Of a DNA stretch of 64,000 nt, positions 1 to 11,000 are shown piece after piece. Below the pieces are notes generated by a model that worked only from the letters and a program-made list of their open reading frames with translations, did not search any database and had not been told where the DNA came from. The translations under genes were made by a program, and so were the position numbers. The stretch lies in contig OW386286.2 in the NCBI GenBank assembly GCA_936432065.2, forward strand, positions 118,798,902-118,862,901. The letters run 5' to 3'. Numbering within the stretch: position 1 is the first letter of the stretch; every line of letters begins with the position of its first letter. This DNA is from Rutpela maculata. Taxonomy: Eukaryota; Arthropoda; Insecta; Coleoptera; Cerambycidae.

Positions 1-821
1 AGCACTTTTTAAAAATTTAAATGATGGAGTATCTGTTATTCTATTGAGACTTGAATTGCATGGAATTTAAGTGTTATTTATAAAAAAGGATAAGGAAATG
101 TGGGAAAAACATTGCCACAATTTGCCGAATGCAGTAGTTTTTTTTTTTTTAGGGAAAATGCCAACAAAAATAATAAAATAGATTAGCTGCTCAATGAAAA
201 ACATTTTTTTAATTTTACTGATCCCCTCAAATTTAAGCTTTTAAATCTTTAGTTACAATAAGGGTGTTTGATTGTAAAAATAAAAATGGTGAAAACTTTC
301 TTTACAAATGGAATTTTTCGGCTTGAATATTCTTTAAAAAAAAAACTTGTTTTTGGACAAAGTTATACAGAGTGAACCATTACTAATGAGCCATAAGCCA
401 ATGACAGATTTGTGGAACAAAGATTTAATATACTTTATAGTAAAATGTTGTTGTGGATTAGATATAGATTAGATATAGGGTGCCAAAATGGAAATAATTT
501 TTTCGTTTCTTTAATAACTCAGTAATCTCTATTCTATTCTGATTTTCAACAGATTTGGTGGGAAATTATTTTTTAAGAAATGAAACAATTTATCACATCA
601 TACTTTGAGGTAGAAGTCGCCATGCGAGCTATAGACCAGATAAGGAACTATCTACTTATTTTTTGACAGTTTTGACTAGATATGATAACGTACCATTTAT
701 ACGTGAAACACATTCTTTTATTTGATTTGAACTGTAATATAATATGATGACAATGTATGAATGAATTTGATAATCCAACCGTTTTCGAGGAAATAGGAAA
801 CCATCGTCAAATAATTGGGCT
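1..821. other. AT-rich stretch, nothing recognised
   Basis: AT-rich sequence with short homopolymer runs. No splice-bounded coding segment, RNA gene or clear repeat was found on either strand. If the zinc-finger gene has further 3' exons they could lie here or beyond the window, but none could be seen. Confidence 0.5.
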
Positions 822-1010
822 CTCACCCAATTTAGAAAAAAATCGTTAGACTATTTTGAAAAAGTTATGAATGAAAATAATTTATTTTAAAACATTTTCC
901 TAAGAATTATTACACGAGATTATATTCTCAATAATTATATATTTTTATTTTTACAATTTCAACTTTTTCAAAATAGTCTCTCTAATATTTATTTTTCTAA
1001 ACTGGATGTA
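822..1010. repeat. Small inverted-repeat element
   Basis: Two arms of roughly 45-50 bp face each other around an AT-rich loop. Both contain AGACTATTTTGAAAAAGTT and an outer TTTAGAAAAA block. This is consistent with a small MITE-like insertion; no target duplication was established. Confidence 0.45.
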
Positions 1011-1059
1011 GGTTCAAATGCTTAACTTTTAACCCATACCGCATACAAATTTTATGCAA

Positions 1060-1746
1060 AAAAGAGACTTTTAAAGTGCTAGCGAGCCGTAAAGTGCTTG
1101 GGAGCTTTTTGGAGTGCGCGCGAACACTAAAGTGCTTGCGAGCATTCCTAAAAGCTCCCAAGCACTTTACGGCTCGCTAGCACTTTTAAATTTTATGTAA
1201 AAAGGATACTTTGCTCACGAGACTTTTAAAGTGCTAGCGAGCATTAAAGTGCTTGGGAGCTTTTTGGAGTGCGCGCGAGCACTAAAGGGCTTGCGAGCAT
1301 TCCTAAAAGCTCCCAAGCAATTTACTGCTCGCTAGCACTTTAAAAGTCTCGTGAGCAAACAAGGGAAATAAAATAAATAATTAAATTAAAAATATATGAG
1401 CGATACTTCAAGAAGTTTTTCAATTTCAAGCACTTTAGTGCTCGTGCGCATTCCTAAAATCCCCCAAGCACTTTACGGCTCGCCAGCACTTTTAAATTTT
1501 ATGTAAAAATGATGCTTTGCTCACGAGACTTTTAAAGTGCTGGCGAGCTTTTAGGAGTGCTCGCGAGCACTAAAGTGCTTGCGAGTATTAAAGTGCTTGC
1601 AAGCACTCCTAAAAGCTCACAAACACTTTACGGCTCGCTAGCACTTTAAAGGTCTCGTGAGCAAGCGAGGGGAGTAAAATAAATAATTAAATTATTATGA
1701 TTGAAAATAGATAAGTAATACTTCAAGAAGTTTTTCAATTTCACGC
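1060..1746. repeat. Array of nested palindromes built from one word
   Basis: The word AAAGTGCTNGCGAGC and its reverse complement recur in alternating orientation, with CTCCCAAGCACTTTA and CTCACGAGACTTTTAAAGTG as companion words. They form three hairpin-rich blocks at about 1065-1190, 1208-1360 and 1437-1670. A flanking stretch of about 65 bp (ATACTTCAAGAAGTTTTTCA) follows the second and third blocks at about 1370-1436 and 1677-1746, so block plus flank has been duplicated. The GC-rich words contrast with the AT-rich surroundings. There is no coding capacity. Confidence 0.75.
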
Positions 1747-1949
1747 ACTTATTCAGAAACTGGAAGAATTTGTCGAGTTTTTCTAAAATCAAATTATTTA
1801 GATGCATTTTACATACAGTGTCCAAATAAAAATTCTTACATCCGTCTTTTTTGAAATATTTGATATTAAAAAAAATGGAACTAGATTTTCTTGTACATCC
1901 CCATAATATGGGAGCAGTGATGGTTAACTCAAGTTTTCAGAAAAGCGAA

Positions 1950-3721
1950 ATTTTAGAAGCATTTCATATTACTTTTTGGCAAATGGTTTTTTCCCCCTAT
2001 TTCGACCCCGCTGAATCCGAATCTGCCAGTTGCCAAACCGAAATCCCGACCGGAAGTGAGATATTTAAGATGGCGGCCAATATAGTGCCGAAACCGGATA
2101 CCGGAGCTGTAAAGCCCCCTTTGACACAGGAATGCGTCCAAAACATGTAATTATATGTTTTTGAGTATGGAGAATTCAAAAATACACTTCAAAAAATCAT
2201 TGGTTGGGTAAATTCAAGATAGCGGCCAAGATGGCGGCTATTGCTGCGCCAGCACCATCATCTCCATTTTTGACGTAAAAACGAGTGTGACGCGACTCTA
2301 TACATGTTTTTGAGCAAGATGATTCCAAAAATTACCTCTAAAACAACGTTTGAACTATGCTTTTAATTCAGTTAGGGAAAAACAGCTACATGTTTGGGGA
2401 AACAAAAGCTTATATGAACGAAAACATACAAAAATTACTGTATCTCTCCAGAATTGAGGCAGGTACGTTTGCAGGGAGTACAGAGTTTTAAGCAAGGGAC
2501 ATTTGCCTTCCTACAACTGCAGTTCTTCGAATTACAAAGTCCTTTACAGTGGCAAGTGACAACTTCTGAACACGTCTTAGGAATGGGGTCCAGTGTCATG
2601 AATCGTGGGACGACTTGATCGTCGTCAACGGCCCAGCCGCAGTCTTCAAGTGACAGCAGCGATGGCGTGGGAAGATGAGCATTCTTCCATACACATACCT
2701 GTCAAATTACAAATAGATTAAATAACGTTTTCACAGTCTTTTAAGTACCTATTATAATTCAGAACTTACTTGGTAGTTTGGCACCTTTTGATGTGAAGCC
2801 GAAGGGCATCTGTTGTAAGAGGGAGTGCTTCTGGCTTTTTCACAGCTCCAAATAAAATACTGCGGGCATCATCTGCACACACAACGCTAGGATCAACCTG
2901 CATTAGAAGAAATTATTGTTAGAATAATTTTTTTTTCATGAGATACCGTTAACTCAACTTACTACTACTACTACGTACCTTATAAATTTGACGACGAAAG
3001 CCTCTACGTTTTTGAGAACGTTCTCACCAAGTGGCCAGCATCCAAGTCCGTTTAGAAGCTGGCAGTTTTCGTCACAGAAAACCTTCCAGGCACCTATCTT
3101 CGTTATGGATGCAAATTTGGACGTCGAGTCACAACCAGTGATTGCATGGAAAGCCTGCAGATGAGTGACTTGCTCAGGTGAAATCTTCTTGCAAATGTCA
3201 TGCACTGAAATGTATTTGATGTCCCGCGCAGTGCCACTCATGACCCACAGATGCGAGCACTTCATTTTGGTAAAGTGGTGCGCAAGAAGAAGCACTACAT
3301 CAGTGTCTCTGATCATTACAACAACATTGTCAGCTGTACTGTCAACGGCATGAAGAATCATACTAGTATCAGCTTCTTCGTGTGACGCTCTCAGGGAATC
3401 AACATTGCGAGTTGGATCGGTAGACTGAGCGTGTGACTCCTCTGTGAAGCCTCCTGAGAGCACCACCTAACCAATGTTTTTTTAAGTGTATTTTTGAATT
3501 CCCCATACTCAAAAACATATAACTACATGTTTTGGACGCATTGCTGTGTCCAAGGGGGGCTTTACAGCACCGATTTCGGGTTTCAGCGCCATATTGGCCG
3601 CCATCTTGAATATCTCATTTCCGGTTGGGATTTCGGTTTGGCAATCAGCAGATACGGATTCAGCGGGGTCGGAGGGAAAATGACCATTTGCCAAAAAGTA
3701 ATATGAAATGCTTCTAAAATT
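1950..3721 (-). mobile_element. TIR DNA element carrying exons of a cysteine-rich transposon protein
   Basis: Arms of about 255-265 bp (about 1950-2213 and 3467-3721) are reverse complements of each other with scattered mismatches. Both contain TTTTAGAAGCATTTCATATT and GAATTCAAAAATACACTT. Between them lie minus-strand exons of an animal transposon protein family. The arms have clear identity but the outer ends and target duplication are not sharp. Only the C-terminal half of the protein is present, so this is an internally deleted, probably non-autonomous copy. Confidence 0.7.
2435..3469 (-). pseudogene. C-terminal half of a SHEEADT/DTDV/CXC transposon protein, three exons
   Basis: Three minus-strand exons are visible: about 3469-2979, 2897-2770 and 2698-2435, with introns that begin GT and end AG. 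The first begins after a TTAG acceptor at the TIR edge and reads VVLSGGFTEESHAQ, then SHEEADTSMILHA, IRDTDVVLLLAHH and FHAITGCDSTSKFA, the signature of a widespread uncharacterised animal transposon protein with a PIN/FEN-like look. The second exon has CADDARSILFGAV and ALRLHIKRC. The third carries GWAVDDDQVVPRF and the CXC-type tail (CHCKGLCNSKNCSCRK), ending in a TAA stop. The reading frame breaks near 2685, where two bases seem to be extra, and the first junction does not join cleanly in frame. The N-terminal half is absent. The family name and biochemical role are not known to me. Confidence 0.7.
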
Positions 3722-3990
3722 ATTACAGAGAGCATTTATCGATATTTTGACTAAACTATGACCATTTAACATCATTTCCACAAGCTTAGTTTTTGAATTT
3801 TATCCTTATACTTATGTTGACGATTGCCGAAATATCGATCTGGTAGTAGCGTCGCAGAGTGGGTTAAGGCACAATCATCTCTTAAAAAAAATACAATGCA
3901 CTTACCTTATAGTCGAGGTTAAAACTTTTTTTGCTTACAATTTACTTGATAAAAAATGATAGATATGTGGTCTGAGTTAGGTCGGAAGTA

Positions 3991-4757
3991 AAGCATTAAT
4001 CTCGTAGCGACAACGCTGAAATTTGGTGAGATCATACATAATAAAAAAAAAAAATAGAAATTTTAAAAAAATGAAACCGCCTTCAAAAAATATAGCTAAA
4101 AATTATAAAATATCATTTCACCGTCGCCCAGTTAATTGAACCTCATTTCTACCCAACCAGCAAATTTGTTTTATAATTTAAATATTATACGATTATTTTA
4201 TTTCATTGTTATTTTATTAATACTTCTAAAATGCTAATTGATTATATTAGAGCTGCAGAAAACACTATCTGGTTATCTGCAACTGAACTAGTTTAATAAA
4301 TTTATCATCAAAACGTTTTTATAGCAAAATTATAAAATATCTTATAAAGCAGTTAAGAAATTATTTTAGAAACATTTCCGTGACTAAGCTATAAAACATT
4401 TCAGCTTATAAAAAATATTTTTAGTGCAAAATATTCTATAGGACTATTAGAAACCATCACAATATAAAACGCATGATTGTATTGGTTAATTGTAGGCACG
4501 CGACCCGGGTTTTCCACCATCTTAAAGAAATGGTTAAGAACCTTTTTTCTTCAAATAGGAAGGCTTCTGTTGGGTTAGATAAGAAACAAATACGGTGCAT
4601 TAAATGACGTAAAGCTTCTGCCATTTTTTCGTAAAACCGAATACATAATCGCATTCTACGGGAAAAATGCTATCAAAAATCGTGTTCATTTTCCGTTGCT
4701 CAGCTTAGGTAGCCACTTGTTAACATCCTCCTTTCAGCGTCGTTGCTGTGAGATTAA
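3991..4757. mobile_element. Short TIR element (MITE-like)
   Basis: AAAGCATTAATCTCGTAGCG at the left and its near reverse complement at the right (about 4718-4757) form TIRs of at least 40 bp with a few mismatches, 0.77 kb apart. The interior is AT-rich and has no recognisable protein. No target duplication was identified. The right arm contains a tempting splice acceptor on the minus strand, but the repeat explains it better. Confidence 0.55.
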
Positions 4758-4891
4758 TGCTTTGCTTTTTTTTACAAGATTGACAGCGTGACATCAAATG
4801 GCATCCAACGTAGCGCATCATCTTTATTAACTAACTTATTTGTAAAACAATTGCAGCCTTATACTTACGACGCGCGACGTAAATATATTGT

Positions 4892-4897
4892 TTTATT
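4892..4897 (-). promoter_or_regulatory. Candidate AATAAA polyadenylation signal of the zinc-finger gene
   Basis: AATAAA on the minus strand about 80 bases beyond the tentative stop codon at 4977. The hexamer is common in AT-rich DNA, so this matters only if the last exon is right. Confidence 0.25.
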
Positions 4898-4976
4898 GAC
4901 AGAGTTGAGTGCGTACCGTACCATCGTGCCCAGTATAGCGCTACTACCAAACAAGCATTTTAGCAATCATCAACCA

Positions 4977-5011
4977 TCAACGTATAACGATAAAAATCAT
5001 AAAGTAAGCCT
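4977..5011 (-). CDS. Tentative last exon of the zinc-finger gene
   Basis: After the exon ending at 5166 (donor GTGAGT, phase 1), the best nearby acceptor is AATTTCCAG just above 5011. Joining there gives eleven more residues and a TGA stop, with AATAAA downstream. The intron would be about 154 bases, similar in scale to the 89-base intron elsewhere in the gene. The short hydrophobic tail is odd for a transcription factor. The true final exon may instead lie beyond the left edge. Confidence 0.3.
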
Positions 5012-8000
5012 CTGGAAATTACATTAGAAACATGTTCAACTGTCTCCCGTAAAAAAAAAACATATGGATTTTTTTACAACTGCCAAAGTAATAAATTTAA
5101 TAAGGGTGGAACATGCCAATCAACTATCCTGTGCATGAACAGCTAAAATAAAATTTAATACTCACGTTTCAAATCTTGTTGAAATTCGTCCTCGCCAACT
5201 CTCCTACCATTTTCATCTAAAAATTCTATCTCAACATCCGACAACATTCCCGCCGAAACATCATTAGTCAATTGTATTTCTTCAATATCATCTACGCTAC
5301 CTAGTATTAATATTTAAGTTAATCAAAATGTGCAAAATTTTCTTTTTTATACAGTTGTCTAAAGTGTTGCTTTGGAATTTGGAGAAATTTGGAATCAAGC
5401 CATAATAATAAGGGGGTCAATAAGATCAATATGGTCAATAAGGTGGTCTAGAGGGGAATGCCGAGATCACAATTTTTGACTTGAAGACTGTATTTGGACT
5501 ATTTAGGAGGTAAACATACCAAAATTCCCCGAACATAGGAGGTGCAGGGGGTGCAGGGGGCGCGAAGAAGGTCCCGGTTTTTTGTTTTTCGCTCATACCT
5601 CGAAAACGGTTAGCCATAATCAAAAAGTGGCTATATGCAAAATTAAAGCTGACTAAATTTTCTACAATAATGCTTCTATTAATTACTTCCACATCCAGTG
5701 GAACTATAGTAACGACAACATTTTTAAAAATTTTTATTGTTCAATAGGCTTAGAATGTCATAAAATGTCAAGATTTTAAGTTTGAGTGAAAAAAAATTTG
5801 TTTTTCTGTCGGTCTGTCTGTAACTTTTTTGTGCGCACTTTTACTCCGGAACTATGTAAGATATTGACTTGAAATTTGGTACACATAAGTATGTACTTTA
5901 ACGAGATCTGGAACTAGATTATATTTTCATCTTGTTCCGTCGAAGGGTTGGGGGGTAAATTGGGGTAAATTTGGAGTAAATAGCCAAATCAAGCAGGTAA
6001 GAGTCCAGAAAATTGGTATTTAGTATATACAAGAGAAGCTAAGGCCTCAAGAAAATTTTTGGCATTAGCCACCCCATTACCACCCCCACCCCATTATTAA
6101 AGGGGATGAAGAAAAATTGTGATTTAGTGTGTGTACAAGAATCAGAAACCTCAAAATATTTTTTACTTCATCCACCCCCACTACCGATGTGGGGTATCGT
6201 TTTATAGGTTTTTGGGGTAGATGATTTCAAATATTATATGTTTAAAGTGCCTTAAGTAATTATTTTTTCGTTGTGAGTGACTTGGATAGAAAATCTGGAT
6301 GTGGAAGTAGTGATTCCTTGGGCAGCAGTTTTTTGTCGTATCTGTTATGGTTCAGTAATGGATTCTATATCTTTTACCTATATTCCAGCTTTATTATAAA
6401 TTTATTATAAATTGAAAATTTTTTGTTAATAATCATCGTGGAAAAAAAATTGTTGATTGATTGATTGATTTTTTATTGATTTACCAGCGTGCGGTAGGCA
6501 TTGCTGCCACTCCCAGGGTTATATAGCTGGGCCTGCTGCGTCCACGCTGGGTTGGACTAAGGTCATGCTTGTTGCCAACAGCGAGAGCCACATGGCGCAT
6601 GGTCAAGGAATATGGAATGGGAGGTGTAGGTATTTATGAGATGCGTTACCGCATTGGGTCGTGAGGGAGCGTTTAAGCTCCCTTTTTGTGTTTTTGGTTC
6701 TGGGCATCTGCCTCTTCTGAATCTTCGTGTGAAATATGTGCTGTGTCTTGATATGGAGTGTTTATGCTCCTCTTTTTGTGTTTCTGCTTCTTCAAATCTT
6801 CTTTTGCTGAGGTCTTCTGATTCCTCGGTTTCTGATGCTGGGTTGGATTTGGGTCATGATTGTTGTCAGCAGCGAGAGCCTCATGACGCAGTTTTTTTCC
6901 TCGATTTTCTTTCCTAGTTTTTTTTTTATCCTCTCGATTGTTATTTTCCACGTGTAACATGGTCTCCCTATTTTTAGTTTGCTGCTGTTCAGTGCTGTTC
7001 AAAATTCGAGTGCCCCCCCCCCCGAGCCAAGGGACTTCCGTTTAAAATTATTCTTTTTTGTCATATACATCTTACTTTTCATCAAAATCCAACAATAGGT
7101 TTTGGAGTTTATGAAAATATTTTCATTATTATTAACTGAAATACAATGAACTGAAATTTTGTAATTTACAATTTAACAAATTACAAAATTTCAATTCGTT
7201 GTATCTCAGTTAGTAATTAAAATATTTTCATAAACTCCAAAACCTATTGTTGCATTTTTATGAAAAGTAAAATGTATGTGACAAAAAACAATAATTTTAA
7301 ACGGGAGTCCCTTGGCTCGGGGGGGGGGCCATGCGTCCCATGCGCCACAGACGAGAAAAAATTTATTGAAATTTCTAGATCCGCCCTTGACTATATATAA
7401 CATTATTTACTGTGTTAGAGGGGAAGCACTGTGTAAAGTTTTGGTTTGTATACCTAATTAAACACTATCTAATATTTCTTAGCAATTACTGAAAATGTTC
7501 CGAGATATGTATTATTTTACAAACACATCCACTTATACTTTTTTTAACTATATACATTTTTTTTACACGTTGTCACTATTTAACTTTTATACCATCGTGG
7601 AAAAAAATTTGTTGTACAGATATCCGTTTCATAGCAGACTGAACTCAAATATCGAATAAAAAATGTCTTTGTGTATGTAAAACAGAATAGTACAATATTA
7701 TTGAAATTGGGCCATGTCTGTAATACATTGTCATAACCAGAGCCTTACAAACTCTCACTCTTAGTAAAATAGGTTTTATTTTAATTTCAGAGCAAAATGC
7801 GTTTTTTTGATCAAGCATACAAAAATATGAAGATGTATAAGATTTTTAAACCGCAATATACCAGGTGTGTGTTAGGTTCAAATCAACTTTATTTAAATTA
7901 GGTGATATATCAATGTTATCCTAAAATTTGGAACGTGGTGTTTTTAATAAGATTATTATGTTGTGAGAGTTTGTAGGCCTCTCGTTATCACCTTGTATTA

Positions 8001-11000
8001 CAGATATGGCCCAATTTTAATAGGGATTATTGTACTATGCTGTTTTATATAAATTCCAAATTATAATTAAATATTTTACGTTGAACAGAAGTTATTGTGT
8101 TCACACACACACACACACACAGACACACAGACACACACATACGCACGCACACTTACAGACACAAAGACATTTTTTATTCGATATTTGAGTTCAGTCTGCT
8201 ATAAAACAAAAAAGCCACAAGCCTAATATAAGGGTCGCCTTGACCCGCTTATTAATTTTGAGATGAGGACGAAAACATTTTATTTTCTGACTTCACCATA
8301 AAAAGGGGCGCCCGCCTTTTAAAATTAAGCACGTGACCGTTTGAGAAACCGGCCGACCCTGCACAGGCAAGTCTCATCAGCCAGAATGATAATCAACAAA
8401 ATTCTGTTTTTTAAAATAAAGAAACTTTCAAAAGAATACCCTGACTGACTGATCTATCAACGCACAGCACAAACCGCTGGGTCTAGAAACTTCAAATTTT
8501 GCATAGAGGTTCGTCGAATGGCGGAGGCAACCACTAAGAATGGATTTTTCGAAATTAGACCCCCCAAGGAGGTAAAAAAAGGGGTTGAAATTGTACGCGG
8601 ACGAAGTCGCGGGCATCAGCTACTTATACATAAAAGAATCTAGGAAATATAGCAGTAAATTGCATGCTTAATTTTTACTTTACTTAACAGAAAATGGATA
8701 TAGATTAAATGTTAAGGTAGATGTTGAGCGCGTAGATAAAACTATAGGCTGATATAACGAAGTAGCTCATAGAAAAGAACCTGATATCGCCGTACTCCTA
8801 GCAGACAATCGCGGGAGAAAATTCTTGAAATCGTAGGAATTAATTCCTTTAAAAAAATTTTTCATGGTGTAATCCTCATGCGAATGACAAATCAAGAGAA
8901 TTGCCATTCACGAATCTCGTAGGAATCAAATTCCTGAGAACGGCAGTAGGTAGGTACTGAGCAAATATTGCGTAGCAGTGCCTAGCTAGGGAGAATCTTA
9001 GCCCTTTCGACGAGAGTTAGTTGTCAATATTTCATAAAAACCTAGGTAACCTAATAATTATTTTGATAAGCTTTGTAGTCCAGTCAACGGAGCGCTAAAA
9101 TGACAAAAATCTCTAACTTGAGTGCTAATGAATCGATTTTGATGAAACCTTGTGCAATGTGTTTGTAATGACGTTAATAAAAAAGTTGAAAAAAGATTAG
9201 AGTAGGAAATGATACACCCCCTTTTATCACCGTAACTTGTAGAATTAGGTCAAAAATGAAAAAACTTATGCTTACCTTTTTTGGACAAAAATAAGATGTT
9301 TTTACTCTTGTAAATTTTTTCGAAAAATGAATATTTCTCGAGATATGGCCACTCTAAAATTCCAAAAAGCTGGAGTGGGGAAATGTAAAACTTGAAAAAA
9401 AAATCTGAAAAGATTCATGTGAATGTATCATCGAAATACAAGACTTTTTTTATTTGCAACTTTTCTGTGAAATACGTTTTCACCTAGTTTTTCCGGAAAA
9501 ACATGAAAAACTACCTCTTTCATTGAAATTGTAGCGCTTTAAAAACATATAATTTAAAATTTTAAAAAAACTTCAGACGTATACATTCAGGCCTTATAAA
9601 CATTTTTTGTCTCTTGGAATTTTTTGTAACTTGACAATTTTCCGAGTTACAGGCAGTTTTTCACGATAAATAATACATAATACACATTAAAAAATGCATG
9701 AAAATTCGAAAAATGAGCGTGATTTCTAATATTATTATAAAAAAATATAAAACCTATATAGTTATTTTTTAAAGGTTCAATATATGTAATTTTTAAATCG
9801 AAAATTTAAAAAAGTTTTCAAAAAATGTAGTACATTGTTTATGGTGAAAAACTGCCTGTAATTCGGAGAATTAGCAAGTTACAAAAAAATTCGAAGAGAC
9901 AAAGAATATTTAAAAGGCCTCAATGCATACGTCTGAATTTTTTCAAATTTTTAAATTACGTATTTTTAAAGCGCTACACTTTCAAGTTTTTTATGTTTTT
10001 CCGGAAAAACTCGACAAAAACGAACTTTACAGAATAGTTGCAAATAAAGAAAGTTTTATATTTCGATGATATATTCACCTGAATTACTTCCACGTCCAGT
10101 GGAAATATAGTAACGACAAAAAAATTTTTAAAAATTTTTATTGTCCAAATAGGCTTAAAATGTCATGAAACGTCGAGATTTTAAGTTTGAGCGAAAAAAA
10201 AATTTCTGTCTGTCTGTAACTTTTTTTTGTGCGCACGTTTATTCTGGAACCGTTTAAGATACTGACTTGAAATTTGGTACACATATGTACTTTAACGAGA
10301 TCTAGAACTAGATTATATTTTCATCTTGTTCCGTCGAAGGGTTGGGGGGTAAATTGGGGTAAATGGGTAAATCAAGCAGGTAAGAGTCCATGTGTATTTA
10401 GTATATACAAGAGAAGCTGAGGTCTCAAAAAATTTTTTGGCATTAGCCACCCCCATTACCACCCCCACCTTATTAAAGGGGATGAAAAAAACATGTGATT
10501 TAGTGCATGTACAGGAACCAGAAACCTCAAAATATTTTTTTACTTCATCCACCCCCCACTACCACCCCCCTATCACCACCCCCACCCCACTACCGATGTG
10601 GGGTATCGTTTTATGGGTTTTTGGGGTAGAGGATTTCAAATATTATATTATTAAAGTTCCATAAACAATTATTTTCACATACAAAGTTTTTTCGTTGTGA
10701 GTGACTTGGATAGAGAATCTGGATGTGGAAGGAGTGATTCCTTGAGCAGCGGTTTTTTTCAGATATTTTTTCAACTTTTACATTTCCCCTCCCCCACTTT
10801 TTGGAATTTTAGAATGGCCATATCGCGAAAAACATTTTTTTTTTCATTTTTGACCTAATCCTACAAGTTTTCTACCCCTTCCGATCAGTGCCGGCGCCAG
10901 GATATTTGGCACCTTAAGCAAATATTTGCTTGCCGCCCCAAGAAAAAACATTTACAAGTTACTTACTCTAAGGACAAAAGTGGCCGATGGCCAGCGCGGC

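Noticed and set aside
1851..2179. Overlapping open frames of 60-99 codons on both strands
   Set aside because: They lie in the left arm of the TIR element and mirror those in the right arm at 3494-3781; composition is that of the repeat, not of a protein.
4700..4757. Acceptor-like CTCACAG followed by a short in-phase frame as last exon of the zinc-finger gene
   Set aside because: The same bases are one arm of the TIR element at 3991-4757, which explains the conservation better.
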